Of a stretch of 64,000 nt of DNA, positions 50,820 to 61,390 are shown one piece after another. Under the pieces are notes generated by a model. The model was given only the letters and a program-made list of their open reading frames with translations. It was not told the origin of the DNA and ran no database searches. Position numbers and translations under genes: made by a program. Where the stretch lies: NCBI RefSeq assembly GCF_001077535.1, contig NZ_CP011968.1, positions 3,410,001 through 3,474,000 of the forward strand. Direction: 5' to 3'. Within the stretch, counting starts at the first letter, position 1. The number at the start of each line of letters is the position of its first letter. This DNA comes from Clostridioides difficile ATCC 9689 = DSM 1296 (lineage in GTDB: Bacteria > Bacillota > Clostridia > Peptostreptococcales > Peptostreptococcaceae).

Positions 50820-51194
50820 TTAATCACCTTTTCTTATATCATTTTCACTAATATGTTGTATTCCAACAAATATAAGATTTATTAGCTCTGTTAGTGACTT
50901 CCATTGTGATTTTTTTGAATCAAGATAATAATAATTTTTCGTTCCTTCTCTACGCAAATTAACAATCTCTGCTTCTTTTAATATCTTAAGATGATGAGAT
51001 ACAGCAGGACGAGAAAGATGTGTTTTTTTTGTGATTTCTCCCACTCGTATACCATTAAAATCACTCTCTAAGAGAGCAATTAAAATCAATTGTCTAGTCT
51101 CATCACCCATAGCAGAGATAGCTTTGCGACATTCTTTAAATTTAGACGTTATTTCTTGCATTCTTTGTTGACATTCTTTTTCCATAAAATCCAC
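50820..51194 (-). CDS. ArsR-family transcriptional regulator
   Basis: 124 residues with a winged helix: 'MGDETRQLILIALLES', recognition helix 'LSRPAVSHHLKILKEAEIVNLRREGTKNYYYLD'. The metal-binding ELCVCDL motif of arsenic/cadmium sensors is absent, so the signal is something else. It is 6 bases downstream of the nitroreductase gene. It is the natural candidate to bind the inverted 31-bp repeats. Confidence 0.9.
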   Translation of the reverse strand: MDFMEKECQQRMQEITSKFKECRKAISAMGDETRQLILIALLESDFNGIRVGEITKKTHLSRPAVSHHLKILKEAEIVNLRREGTKNYYYLDSKKSQWKSLTELINLIFVGIQHISENDIRKGD

Positions 51195-51200
51195 CCTCTC

Positions 51201-51977
51201 TTATAAGTATCTAACAGTTGCTACTTCTTTCTGTGCAGTACGTCTATATTTAACATCTGGGTATCCAATTACTAATGTTGTAAGAACATGATTACTGCGT
51301 TTTAGACCTAAAAGCTTTTTTAACTTTGGCGAATTATTTGCTACATCTGAAAAATATCCACTAAATAAAACACCTAGGCCATAAGACTCTGCCATTAATG
51401 CCATATTTGATGCTGCAAGTGAACCACTAATCTTATCTTTTGTAATTATCATTATTGCAATAGGAGCATGCTTAAAGAAAAAGTTATCGTCAATCTCAAC
51501 TTCTTTTGAATATTTAATAGCTATATTTGCAATAGGTTTTATTTTTCTAAAAAATTTCACTGCTTCGTTTTCATAAATTGACTTTTTATTGTCTAAAACA
51601 ATATATGATACATCTTGTGAATTTTTAGCACTAGGGGTATACCTACCTGCCTCAATAATTTGCTTTACAATTTCTGAAGAAACTTCTTTATCTTTAAATT
51701 TACGTATACTTCTTCTAGATTTAATTGCCATTAGTAATTCATCTGAATCTAGCTTTGGCTTATTTGTAAGTTCTATAGGAGGTTCATCAAATCCTGTCAA
51801 GGCAATAGCTTTTGTGGGACATATTGCTGCACAATGTCCACACATTAGACAATCTTGTTTTTTAATTACTGACTTTTTATTTTCTATAATTATATTGTTT
51901 ACTGGACAATCATTTTTACAAAGCCCACATCCAATGCAAAGTTCTTTGTCAACTTCTATTATATGTTGGTATTTCAT
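51201..51977 (-). CDS. Ferredoxin-nitroreductase fusion protein
   Basis: About 258 residues. Two [4Fe-4S] motifs come first ('CIGCGLCKNDCP', 'CLMCGHCAAICP'), then a nitroreductase domain from about residue 82 with 'SRRSIRKFKDKEV' (FMN-binding Arg/Ser) and 'AGRYTPSAKNSQ'. 'AESYGLGVLFSGYF' and 'IGYPDVKYRRT' close the fold. Such proteins use ferredoxin-type electrons to reduce nitro or quinone compounds. The start is either the ATG at 51977 (better ribosome spacing) or 51983. Confidence 0.9.
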   Translation of the reverse strand: MKYQHIIEVDKELCIGCGLCKNDCPVNNIIIENKKSVIKKQDCLMCGHCAAICPTKAIALTGFDEPPIELTNKPKLDSDELLMAIKSRRSIRKFKDKEVSSEIVKQIIEAGRYTPSAKNSQDVSYIVLDNKKSIYENEAVKFFRKIKPIANIAIKYSKEVEIDDNFFFKHAPIAIMIITKDKISGSLAASNMALMAESYGLGVLFSGYFSDVANNSPKLKKLLGLKRSNHVLTTLVIGYPDVKYRRTAQKEVATVRYL

Positions 51978-52013
51978 ATTCATTCATCTACCTTTCGTTT
52001 ATTAGTTTAAACT

Positions 52014-52073
52014 ATTATAACACGTAGACATTTTTTATATTCATTGGTAAAGAATTTGATTACCATTAAATTT
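52014..52073 (-). promoter_or_regulatory. Operator (52043-52073) and extended -10 promoter of nitroreductase-arsR
   Basis: The exact inverted copy of the 31-bp repeat at 49735-49765. On the minus strand TGTTATAAT (-10 at 52014-52019) lies 23 bases downstream, the same spacing as at the EFR1 gene. The -35 region is poor in both, so the extended -10 should matter. Confidence 0.8.
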
Positions 52074-52140
52074 TTAATTTCTCTATTAAATAAATTTTTC
52101 ATAGAATTTTAAAATATCATAGTTTATACATAATAAAAAA

Positions 52141-52165
52141 GACAAGCTTAAAACCTAAGCTTGCC
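52141..52165. terminator. Bidirectional terminator
   Basis: Stem GACAAGCTTA (52141-52150) with TAAGCTTGCC (52156-52165), with A and T runs on the two sides. It lies 220 bases after the GH1 stop; the bases between (52166-52387) are AT-rich and hold nothing recognised. Confidence 0.8.
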
Positions 52166-52387
52166 TTTTTCATCTTTTATTACAAAGTAAATTGCACTTA
52201 CTTCCCATACTTCTTAACAATTTTATTTTCTAAAATTTTATTTGTGAATCATACTATTGCATCAATACAATGTAAAATAATTCTATATTGATTTTCTATA
52301 GTTAAAAAAGTTAAAAATTATACTTATTATTAATTTTTATACTCTTCTTATTTAATACAAATTTCTTATTTAACATAGATTTCTTGT

Positions 52388-53827
<1,440 letters not shown>

Positions 53828-53875
53828 CTAAAATTATAACCAAAGCACTAGATTATGCTAATACCTCAATCTTTA

Positions 53876-55804
53876 CTAAAATAAGACTGTAATTAGATTG
53901 TCTTCTAATTCAATATTTTTACTTTCTGTTTCTACTACATCTAAAAATTGTGATGAATTTGTAATAACAATTGGAGTTACAGTACTATACCCCAACTCTT
54001 TTATTGCATCAACATCAAAGTTTAATATAGTTTGACCTTTTGTAATTCTATCACCTTGTTTTATACATGCCTCAAAACCTCTTCCCTCTAATTGAATAGT
54101 ATTTAATCCAATATGAATAAGCACTTCAACACCTGTATCAGAAAGAATCCCTATAGCATGTAGACTAGGAAATAAGGTTGTAACTACCCCATCTACTGGA
54201 GCAACTACTTTTCCATCACTAGGTATTATTGCCACCCCTTGACCTAGTACACCAGATGCAAATGCTGCATCCTCTATATCACTTAATTTTAATACTTCAC
54301 CTTTTATAGGACTTGTTACTATTTCTCTTTCTAATTTAGTAGACTTGACTTCTTTTATTTCTTCTTTACCCTTATTTCTTACTTTTTTAGACTCTTCTAC
54401 TTTCTCATCTTTATATAAAATCATAGTTAATACAAAAGCTACGACCATTGATATAGCTATACCAGAAAGAGCTACTATTAAGTTACCCATTCCCCCATCT
54501 GGTTCAATCATTGCTGGAAGTTCAAATATTCCCATTCCTCCAGTTATAAATTTTCTAAGATTAAAGAATCCATAGAAAGCGCCTCCAATACCACTAGCAA
54601 TACAACTTATTATAAATGGTTTCTTTAAAGGCAATAATATTCCATAAATTGCTGGCTCTGTAACTCCAAATATACCAGATATAAAGTTTGGTATTGCCAT
54701 CTCTTTTAGTTTTTTATCTTTAGTCTTGAAAAATATTGCCAACACAACTGCCGAACTTGCAAATGTACAGGCAAAGAATGGCATCATAACATTATCATAT
54801 CCTAAAGTCATAACATTGTTTATATATACAGGAATAAATCCCCAGTGCATACCAAAAATAACAAGAATTTGCCAAGTAAATCCTACTATAGCACCTGCCA
54901 ATAGTGGACTAAAATCTCTTATTGAAATTACAATTTGTGAAATAAGTGTAGAACCAAATGTTGCTATAGGACCTATAACTATAAGTGCAACAGGCACTGT
55001 TATTAATAATGTAAGCATTGGCACAAAGAAAAACTTAACTAAATCTGGAACACACTTATTAAATAATTTTTCACACCTAGAAGCAAAATACACTATAAAT
55101 ATAATTGGTACGACTGTTCCAGTATAATCAATTGATACAATTGGTAGTCCAAAAAAATCAATATATACTGGTGATGCAAACATTGTTCCTTTAAATAAAG
55201 TGTACATCACATCTGCTCCTACTGATATACTGCTACCTTGTATAGCAGGATAACATACTGCAGCTCCTAGTGCTAATCCCAACATTGGTTTTAATCCAAA
55301 CTTCTTAGCTGAAGTATATCCTAAGAACAAAGGAAGGAATGTAAATAATGCATCTCCCGCTGCATTTATTACCATATAACCACCAGATACATCACTATAT
55401 AATCCCATTGCTACAAATAATGCATTAAATCCTTTCAACATACCACAAGCTGCCATTATTCCTAACACTGGCTGAAAAATTCCTGATATTATATCTATAC
55501 CTTTATCTAGTATATTACCTGATTTTTTAGTTTCTGAACTTGTACTTGAATCATCTAAACCAATTATTTCAACTACATCTTTATAGACAGCTTCAACATG
55601 ATTTCCTATAACTACTTGATATTGTCCTCCACTTTTCATTACAGTAACAATACCTTCCATGTTTTTTAATACATTGTCATTTGCTATACTTTCATCTTTT
55701 AAAGTAAAACGTAATCTTGTAATACAGTGTACTAATCCACTAATATTTTCTTTTCCACCAACATTGTTTACTATCTCTTGTGCTAATTGTTTGTATTTTC
55801 CCAT
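53876..55804 (-). CDS. Beta-glucoside PTS permease EIIBCA
   Basis: 642 residues, paralogue of the permease at 15468. Phospho-Cys27 of EIIB is in '[11 protein letters not shown]'. EIIC has '[16 protein letters not shown]'. The EIIA phospho-His is near 564 in '[15 protein letters not shown]'. A longer charged linker (about 470-490, KKVRNKGKEEIKEVKS) joins EIIC and EIIA. The upstream gap holds the RAT-like element 55850-55876. Confidence 0.95.
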   Translation of the reverse strand: MGKYKQLAQEIVNNVGGKENISGLVHCITRLRFTLKDESIANDNVLKNMEGIVTVMKSGGQYQVVIGNHVEAVYKDVVEIIGLDDSSTSSETKKSGNILDKGIDIISGIFQPVLGIMAACGMLKGFNALFVAMGLYSDVSGGYMVINAAGDALFTFLPLFLGYTSAKKFGLKPMLGLALGAAVCYPAIQGSSISVGADVMYTLFKGTMFASPVYIDFFGLPIVSIDYTGTVVPIIFIVYFASRCEKLFNKCVPDLVKFFFVPMLTLLITVPVALIVIGPIATFGSTLISQIVISIRDFSPLLAGAIVGFTWQILVIFGMHWGFIPVYINNVMTLGYDNVMMPFFACTFASSAVVLAIFFKTKDKKLKEMAIPNFISGIFGVTEPAIYGILLPLKKPFIISCIASGIGGAFYGFFNLRKFITGGMGIFELPAMIEPDGGMGNLIVALSGIAISMVVAFVLTMILYKDEKVEESKKVRNKGKEEIKEVKSTKLEREIVTSPIKGEVLKLSDIEDAAFASGVLGQGVAIIPSDGKVVAPVDGVVTTLFPSLHAIGILSDTGVEVLIHIGLNTIQLEGRGFEACIKQGDRITKGQTILNFDVDAIKELGYSTVTPIVITNSSQFLDVVETESKNIELEDNLITVLF

Positions 55805-55849
55805 TTTTCTCCTCCATATTTCGTTTAAATTAATTTTTTGAAATTTGAA

Positions 55850-55876
55850 GGTTTGGCCAACTCAATGTTACCATCC
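55850..55876 (-). promoter_or_regulatory. Internal RAT-like element before EIIBCA
   Basis: The minus strand from 55876 reads GGATGGTAACATTGAG and continues to TTGGCCAAACC. Homologous to 17418-17444, and the match extends another 17 bases downstream. See the separate finding. Confidence 0.5.
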
Positions 55877-55948
55877 AACCATAAATATAATTTTGTTAGT
55901 ATCACTCCTTTCAATCATTCTTAATATACTGCTGAAAAATTATTTCAC

Positions 55949-56791
55949 TTACATATTTGAGTCTTTAACTACTTTAGCTAAATGTATTGTTAAATATATA
56001 AGTTCATCATCTGTTAATATGTAGTTATATTGTTTTTTAATGAAATTTTTAATTTTAACTACACATTCAAACTCTTTATTATATTTAGATTTAATAATGC
56101 TTAGTAATTCTTTGTCTGTCTCACCTTCATGTGCACTATCTAAAAGCAATCTTTGCGCAAAAAACTTTAAATGCATTATAAATCTATAATAAAACACTGA
56201 TTCTTCATGAAATTCTATCCTAAAATGATACCTAACTATGCTAAGTACTTCTTGTATTAACTTCGTAATATCAGATGCCAAAGTATGACCTTCACTTAAC
56301 TGAGCATTCACTATATGAAAGGCTATAAATCCAGCCTCATCTTCTGGTAATTTTATACCTGTTTTGTTTTCAATAATATCTAGTGCTTTCATTCCAATTT
56401 CAAACTCTTCTTTATAAAATCTTTTAATTTCCCAAAGGATTGCATTTTTTACATTTATTCCTTCTTTCATTCTTTGAATTGCAGAATATGTATGGTCACT
56501 TAAGGATATGTAAATACTTTCATTTAGCTTCTTGTTTAACTTTATTTGTGCGTATTCTATAATTTCACTTGATAATTTCATGTGTTCTATAGGAATATTA
56601 TTGAGTAATTCTTGTAGTTTGTTTGATATTTCTTTATTTGATATTCTAAATACTTTATTTACTTTAGTTTTATCTATTAGATTGCCTTTTGATTTTTGAT
56701 AACCAATTCCTTTACCCATAACGATAACTTCTTCATCATTATCATCTAATGTGATTATAACATTATTGTTTAATATCTTATTAATTATCAT
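55949..56791 (-). CDS. LicT/BglG-type transcriptional antiterminator
   Basis: 280 residues from the ATG at 56791 (AAAGGAGG 6 bases upstream). The CAT domain begins 'IINKILNNNVIITLDDNDEE'. PRD histidines are in 'LSDHTYSAIQRM', 'AFHIVNAQL', 'IMHLKFFAQRL' and 'TIHLAKVV'. It is a close paralogue of the antiterminator at 17458, and their RATs are also alike, so cross-talk between cassettes 1 and 3 is possible. Confidence 0.94.
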   Translation of the reverse strand: MIINKILNNNVIITLDDNDEEVIVMGKGIGYQKSKGNLIDKTKVNKVFRISNKEISNKLQELLNNIPIEHMKLSSEIIEYAQIKLNKKLNESIYISLSDHTYSAIQRMKEGINVKNAILWEIKRFYKEEFEIGMKALDIIENKTGIKLPEDEAGFIAFHIVNAQLSEGHTLASDITKLIQEVLSIVRYHFRIEFHEESVFYYRFIMHLKFFAQRLLLDSAHEGETDKELLSIIKSKYNKEFECVVKIKNFIKKQYNYILTDDELIYLTIHLAKVVKDSNM

Positions 56792-56817
56792 GATTATCCT
56801 CCTTTTAAGCATAAAAA

Positions 56818-56881
56818 AAGCTTATCCATAATAATGGGCATACTCCTTCCTAGGATACTGCTATTATTAATGAATAAGCTT
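56818..56881 (-). terminator. Leader terminator of bgl cassette 3
   Basis: Stem 56818-56835 with 56863-56881 (one bulge) followed by TTTTTTTATG on the minus strand; it overlaps the end of the RAT. Confidence 0.88.
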
Positions 56882-56907
56882 AGCTTGTCCTTAAACAATT
56901 ACTACCT
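56877..56907 (-). promoter_or_regulatory. RAT antiterminator site, cassette 3
   Basis: The minus strand runs from AGGTAGTAATTG to CAAGCTAAGCT; about 24 of 31 positions match the RAT of cassette 1. Confidence 0.85.
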
Positions 56908-56920
56908 AATTCCAATTAAT

Positions 56921-56949
56921 ATGATAAAACATCAGACATATTTTGTCAA
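56921..56949 (-). promoter_or_regulatory. Sigma-A promoter of bgl cassette 3
   Basis: The minus strand has TTGACA (56944-56949), a 17-base spacer and TATCAT (56921-56926). The RAT begins about 7 bases after the expected start point. Confidence 0.8.
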
Positions 56950-57184
56950 CTTTTTATTTCCATATACTTCATCAATCTTTTGTGTTGCTTTTTGTCAGTT
57001 ATAATAATTATTCTTATTAATATTAATTTAATAGAGTCCATTTTTAATAGTTTTATTATAATTTTTAAAATCAACAACATTAAATCCTTTATCTATTAGA
57101 AGATTATATGTTGTTATATGTTTTAAATTATATTTTCTTTCTCACCTCTAAACTATTCTCTATCTCTTATTTATTTCTGTAATA
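56950..57184. other. Gene-free stretch with a possible coding relic
   Basis: A minus-strand open stretch ending at 57028 reads '...LLIDKGFNVVDFKNYNK' but has no start or ribosome site. I do not recognise it. Otherwise nothing is seen. Confidence 0.25.
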
Positions 57185-57232
57185 AAAAACGACCTTCTAT
57201 AGTAATTTAAGCTCTCACAATAGGTTGTTTTT
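57185..57232 (-). terminator. Hairpin after the FtsX-type gene
   Basis: AAAAACGACCT (57185-57195) pairs with AGGTTGTTTTT (57222-57232), with T residues on the minus strand side. Confidence 0.7.
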
Positions 57233-57304
57233 CGATTTATAAATTCAATTATTAACCTCTTCATTTGACTTAAAATCTATACTAGATTTGTCTCAATAAA
57301 AAAT

Positions 57305-59806
57305 TTATAAGTCTAATTTAATATTTCTTTGAGCCAATATAAATATAAAACAATTTATAGACAATACTACTAAAAATTCTATTAAAATCAATAAATAATT
57401 AATATTATAAGCTCTCTGCAACAATGAAATTAGTAAGAATCTAAATAGTTCATAAAAAATTGCTATAAGAGTACTTTGGATAATTGATACAATTATCATT
57501 TCTAATAAACCTATTTTTATCAATTTTCGTTTACTCATTCCTACTCTATACATAATTTGATAATCTAGTACTCTCCTTATAAAAATAATTATTTGAGATG
57601 TTAGTATTAGAAGTATACTTGACAATGACACAGCAAATATAATATTCAAAAGTAATGACTTTTGATCATCAACATATGTTTTCATAGAATAAGCAAAATC
57701 ATTATAGTCTTCTAAATTAGCATATTTATCATTATGTAATAATTTACTAAGTAAAGTGTTATCTAACTTTTCTTTAAAAAAATATATTACTGGTTGATTT
57801 TTAGATAAATCAAGGGTTTTAGGTGAAATATTTTCATTTATATTTATATATCCTAAATCTACACCTTTGTTCAATGATTTTGGACTTAAAAATCCTATTA
57901 CTTTAAAGTCTATCTTCTTTCCATTAATTCTTAACTTTACAGTATCGCCTAGTTTATAATCTATTAAGTATCTATGAAGATAATTATTTATAATTATACT
58001 ATTTTCTTTATCATTTTCTTTGAACCAGTTTCCATACTCTAAATCACTTTTTAATATTGTCTGTTTAGTATTGAATAAATCAACACTTAAGTCATTTAAA
58101 TCATTCATTACATCTTTTCTATTCTCATATGGAATTTTTTCAATATAATCATTAACAGAAATATTATTTACTGACTCTATACTATCTATTTTAATTGGAT
58201 AATATTGAAAATAATCTATATCATTTTCGATAAGTTTTTTATCTGTAATTAATTTTCCTTCTAAAGTTGTTTGATATACAATTGAATTTTTTATACTATT
58301 ATCAACTTCATAATTGCTAAACATAGCAAAGGTTATTTCAGATATCATAAACAACAACAAAACAAATATTATTGTTATTGTTAATAGACTAGAGCTAAAA
58401 GCATTGGTTTTACAATCATTATTAAGATATATAAAAGTAATCGAGTATTTTCCCTTAATAATTTTTTTAATTAAACATACCATTTTTAATAATGCATATA
58501 TCAAACTGTATACCAATAAATCTAGTAGTATTAATCCTAAAATAAAAAAAATACCTAGAAAGGACTTCACATATATTGTAAAAGAAATACTTGTTAAAAA
58601 TATTACAAGAATTATATCTGGAATAAAGTTAAATTTATATGAAGACAACATACTATTATCTCTATTTATTCCTTCATAATGTATTTTTTTAACAAAACTT
58701 ATAGGAATTAATGAGAATATTGATGTTTCAATTATTATAATAACTATTGAAATGAAAATATTTTTGATAATACTCAAAATAGAAATATTAAATAGATTAA
58801 TATGTTGTAAGTTAATATAGAATATAGTTATAGGAATCCCCAAAATAATACCTATTATAATCCCCTTTATAGTAATTGACATAAGTTCAGTAAATACTAG
58901 AAAAGATAAACTTCTTTTTTTAATTCCTAAAGCCTTAAAAGTTGAAAAATCATTTATTCGATTTAAAATAAATACAATAAATGTAGAACATAGACAAATT
59001 CCAGTGCTTAATAATGAAATAGCTCCAATTAAATTTATTGAATCTAATTGCATAGATATTCTCTTTATTATTGACTGTTCTAGTTCATCAGTTGTTCTAA
59101 CTTCAAAATGGTTTTTAAATACATTTTTTATTTCATTTTTAATATTTTTCACATTTTCTTTGTTTATTATATTTATATAAGCTACATTATATTTAGTTTC
59201 ATTAGGCAAATATACATAACTTTCTCCAACTACCTCTTGGCCAACCTCTGCTTCTTTTTGAGCTGTACTTAATGAAAACCTTTTTGGTATTATATCACTA
59301 ACTTTAAAATATGTATCATCATAAACTGAAGAATGTAGTTTTAAAAACACTTTATCTCCTATATTTACATTTAATTTATTAGCTGTTTTTTGGGATAAAA
59401 CTATATCATTTTCATTTCTTAATTTTAAATATGTATTTTGCATTTTTATATTATTTACTACAGTCAATTCAGTACTTTCAATCATACCATTTGACAATAT
59501 ATTTGTATTCATACTACTTCCCAACTGAAAATCAATAGATTCTTTACCTTTTAATTCTTCTAACTTATCTATTTGTTCACTTGTAAAGTAGTATTTATTA
59601 TATTCTATATTTTGTATTTTTATATCTCCACCATTTGTTATAGCCATATTTCTCTTAACTTCACTTGAATATGTATCCGTTAACACTCTTGTAAAAAGTA
59701 ATATTGCTGTGGCAAATACAATAGATATTATACAAGAGATTTTTAATAATTTATTATTCTTCAAACTATTCTTACTATATATTTTATAAACTTCATGAAA
59801 TATCAA
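57305..59806 (-). CDS. ABC transporter permease, FtsX/MacB type
   Basis: 833 residues. One N-terminal helix (about 23-42) is followed by a large extracytoplasmic domain, three clustered helices (about 255-365), further helices (about 390-490), a second extracytoplasmic domain and a final helix group (about 720-830). This is the duplicated FtsX layout of lipoprotein or antimicrobial-peptide exporters. 'NRINDFSTFKALGIKKRSL' is the conserved cytoplasmic coupling segment. It pairs with the ATPase gene 11 bases upstream. No two-component regulator is adjacent, unlike many BceAB systems. Confidence 0.88.
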   Translation of the reverse strand: MIFHEVYKIYSKNSLKNNKLLKISCIISIVFATAILLFTRVLTDTYSSEVKRNMAITNGGDIKIQNIEYNKYYFTSEQIDKLEELKGKESIDFQLGSSMNTNILSNGMIESTELTVVNNIKMQNTYLKLRNENDIVLSQKTANKLNVNIGDKVFLKLHSSVYDDTYFKVSDIIPKRFSLSTAQKEAEVGQEVVGESYVYLPNETKYNVAYINIINKENVKNIKNEIKNVFKNHFEVRTTDELEQSIIKRISMQLDSINLIGAISLLSTGICLCSTFIVFILNRINDFSTFKALGIKKRSLSFLVFTELMSITIKGIIIGIILGIPITIFYINLQHINLFNISILSIIKNIFISIVIIIIETSIFSLIPISFVKKIHYEGINRDNSMLSSYKFNFIPDIILVIFLTSISFTIYVKSFLGIFFILGLILLDLLVYSLIYALLKMVCLIKKIIKGKYSITFIYLNNDCKTNAFSSSLLTITIIFVLLLFMISEITFAMFSNYEVDNSIKNSIVYQTTLEGKLITDKKLIENDIDYFQYYPIKIDSIESVNNISVNDYIEKIPYENRKDVMNDLNDLSVDLFNTKQTILKSDLEYGNWFKENDKENSIIINNYLHRYLIDYKLGDTVKLRINGKKIDFKVIGFLSPKSLNKGVDLGYININENISPKTLDLSKNQPVIYFFKEKLDNTLLSKLLHNDKYANLEDYNDFAYSMKTYVDDQKSLLLNIIFAVSLSSILLILTSQIIIFIRRVLDYQIMYRVGMSKRKLIKIGLLEMIIVSIIQSTLIAIFYELFRFLLISLLQRAYNINYLLILIEFLVVLSINCFIFILAQRNIKLDL

Positions 59807-59817
59807 TGTATCACCAC

Positions 59818-60486
59818 CTATTTTATAATAGTTCCATCTTTAATACTTATAATCCTATCACTATATTCTGCCATTTGAATATCATGAGTAACCATTACTA
59901 TTGTAGTACCATATTCATTGTTTATATTCTTAAACAATTTCATTATAGCATGACTATTAGTACTATCTAATGATCCAGTTGGTTCATCAGCAAAGAGTAT
60001 ATTTGGAGAACAAACTAGAGCTCTTGAAATAGCAACTCTTTGCTTCTCACCACCTGATAATTGTTTAATATTATTTTTTGTTTTTGATGTCAACCCAACC
60101 TTTTTAATCATCTTATCTACTATTTTATAATCTTTATTATCAGAAAAAATCAATGGCAATTTTATATTTTCTTCAACAGACATTGATGTAATTAAGTTAA
60201 ATGATTGAAATACAATCCCTATCTTTCTATTTCTATATTCAGCAAGTTCATCATCAGTTAATTTCGATAAATTCTCACCACAAACTTTCACGTTTCCAGT
60301 ATAGTTTTTATCAAGACCACTTAATATACTTATTAGAGAGCTTTTCCCACTACCACTAGCACCCATTATAGAAACAAATTCTCCTTCTTCTATGTATAAA
60401 TCTATATTCCTTAGTATAGTAAGTTCTGTGTTTAACAAGTCTACAACTTTAGATAAGTTTGAAACTTCAATTATCATTTTTTTCAT
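59818..60486 (-). CDS. ABC transporter ATPase, LolD/MacB type
   Basis: About 222 residues. Walker A 'GASGSGKSS', signature 'LSGGEKQRVAISRAL', Walker B 'NILFADEPTGSLD' and the switch His in 'MVTHDIQMAEYSDRI'. I prefer the ATG at 60486, with AAAGG about 10 bases upstream, over 60504. It forms a complete exporter with the FtsX-type permease. Confidence 0.93.
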   Translation of the reverse strand: MKKMIIEVSNLSKVVDLLNTELTILRNIDLYIEEGEFVSIMGASGSGKSSLISILSGLDKNYTGNVKVCGENLSKLTDDELAEYRNRKIGIVFQSFNLITSMSVEENIKLPLIFSDNKDYKIVDKMIKKVGLTSKTKNNIKQLSGGEKQRVAISRALVCSPNILFADEPTGSLDSTNSHAIMKLFKNINNEYGTTIVMVTHDIQMAEYSDRIISIKDGTIIK

Positions 60487-61390
60487 ACCATTATTTCCTT
60501 TCATACAAAACTTTTAAGATTGATTATTAATTAAAACAGAGTATATAGGACACAAAATATTAGAGAAACTTATACAAGCAAGCTTTTTTGAGAATGATAT
60601 ATTTTCTAAAACTGTACAAATCTTAATAGGTCATTATATTTCTTATTATACATAAGATTGCTTGACCAAAAGTTAGTAAAATTATAAAAAATAAACTTTT
60701 TCAATGATAAATCTAAAAAATATAATATCATCAATAATTCGGAAGTGGGATTTAATTTAATACTAAGTTTTAGCTTAGATATACAGAATCTCTCCCCAAA
60801 ATTTATATATTTATAACACTTTATGTTATAAATATATGACTCTTTCAAATAAATTTCAACAGAATATTGCGAATACTTGATATCATCTTATAAGTATAAT
60901 TTATAAAAAATTTCATGATAAATATTTAAGAATTACAGATACTATTATAAAACTACTTTTTTATTACATTTTATAGAACTCTCCACATAAAAAATGCTTA
61001 TAACTTATGGCATAAAATGATTCTTTAATAAACATTACAATACAAGGCTAAACTATTCTATTAATCATATTATTTATTAATCACCATCCTAATGGACTAA
61101 TAACTTTTACATGTACAATTTTATACATTATAAATCCTATAGTACACCCAAGAGACCATCTTCCTGTAGTAGGAATATAGGTATCAAATTTCTTCTCCAA
61201 AATAAAAAATATGCCAAACCTTAACAAAACATATTTTTATATATTTTACTAAAGTTTGACTATTTAAGAATCGTATTTTTTAAAGTTTTAAATTGAGTTT
61301 ATCTTAATTATTATATAACTATTATTTACTAAGTTTTATAGGTTAATCACTTTTATTATAAATATTTATCATGAATTTTTTTATCTCATA
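60487..61390. other. Long non-coding gap with a small coding relic
   Basis: No intact gene is seen in 900 bases. A minus-strand frame at 61081-61233 (50 codons, no ATG) ends '...TGRWSLGCTIGFIMYKIVHV' and then stops. It looks like the end of a membrane protein I do not recognise. No clear terminator or riboswitch was found. Confidence 0.4.

Noticed and set aside
60606..60848. Minus-strand 80-codon frame in the 60.5-61.4 kb gap
   Set aside because: There is no ribosome site at the start, no recognisable domain, and the composition is what AT-rich DNA gives by chance. A decayed gene cannot be excluded.
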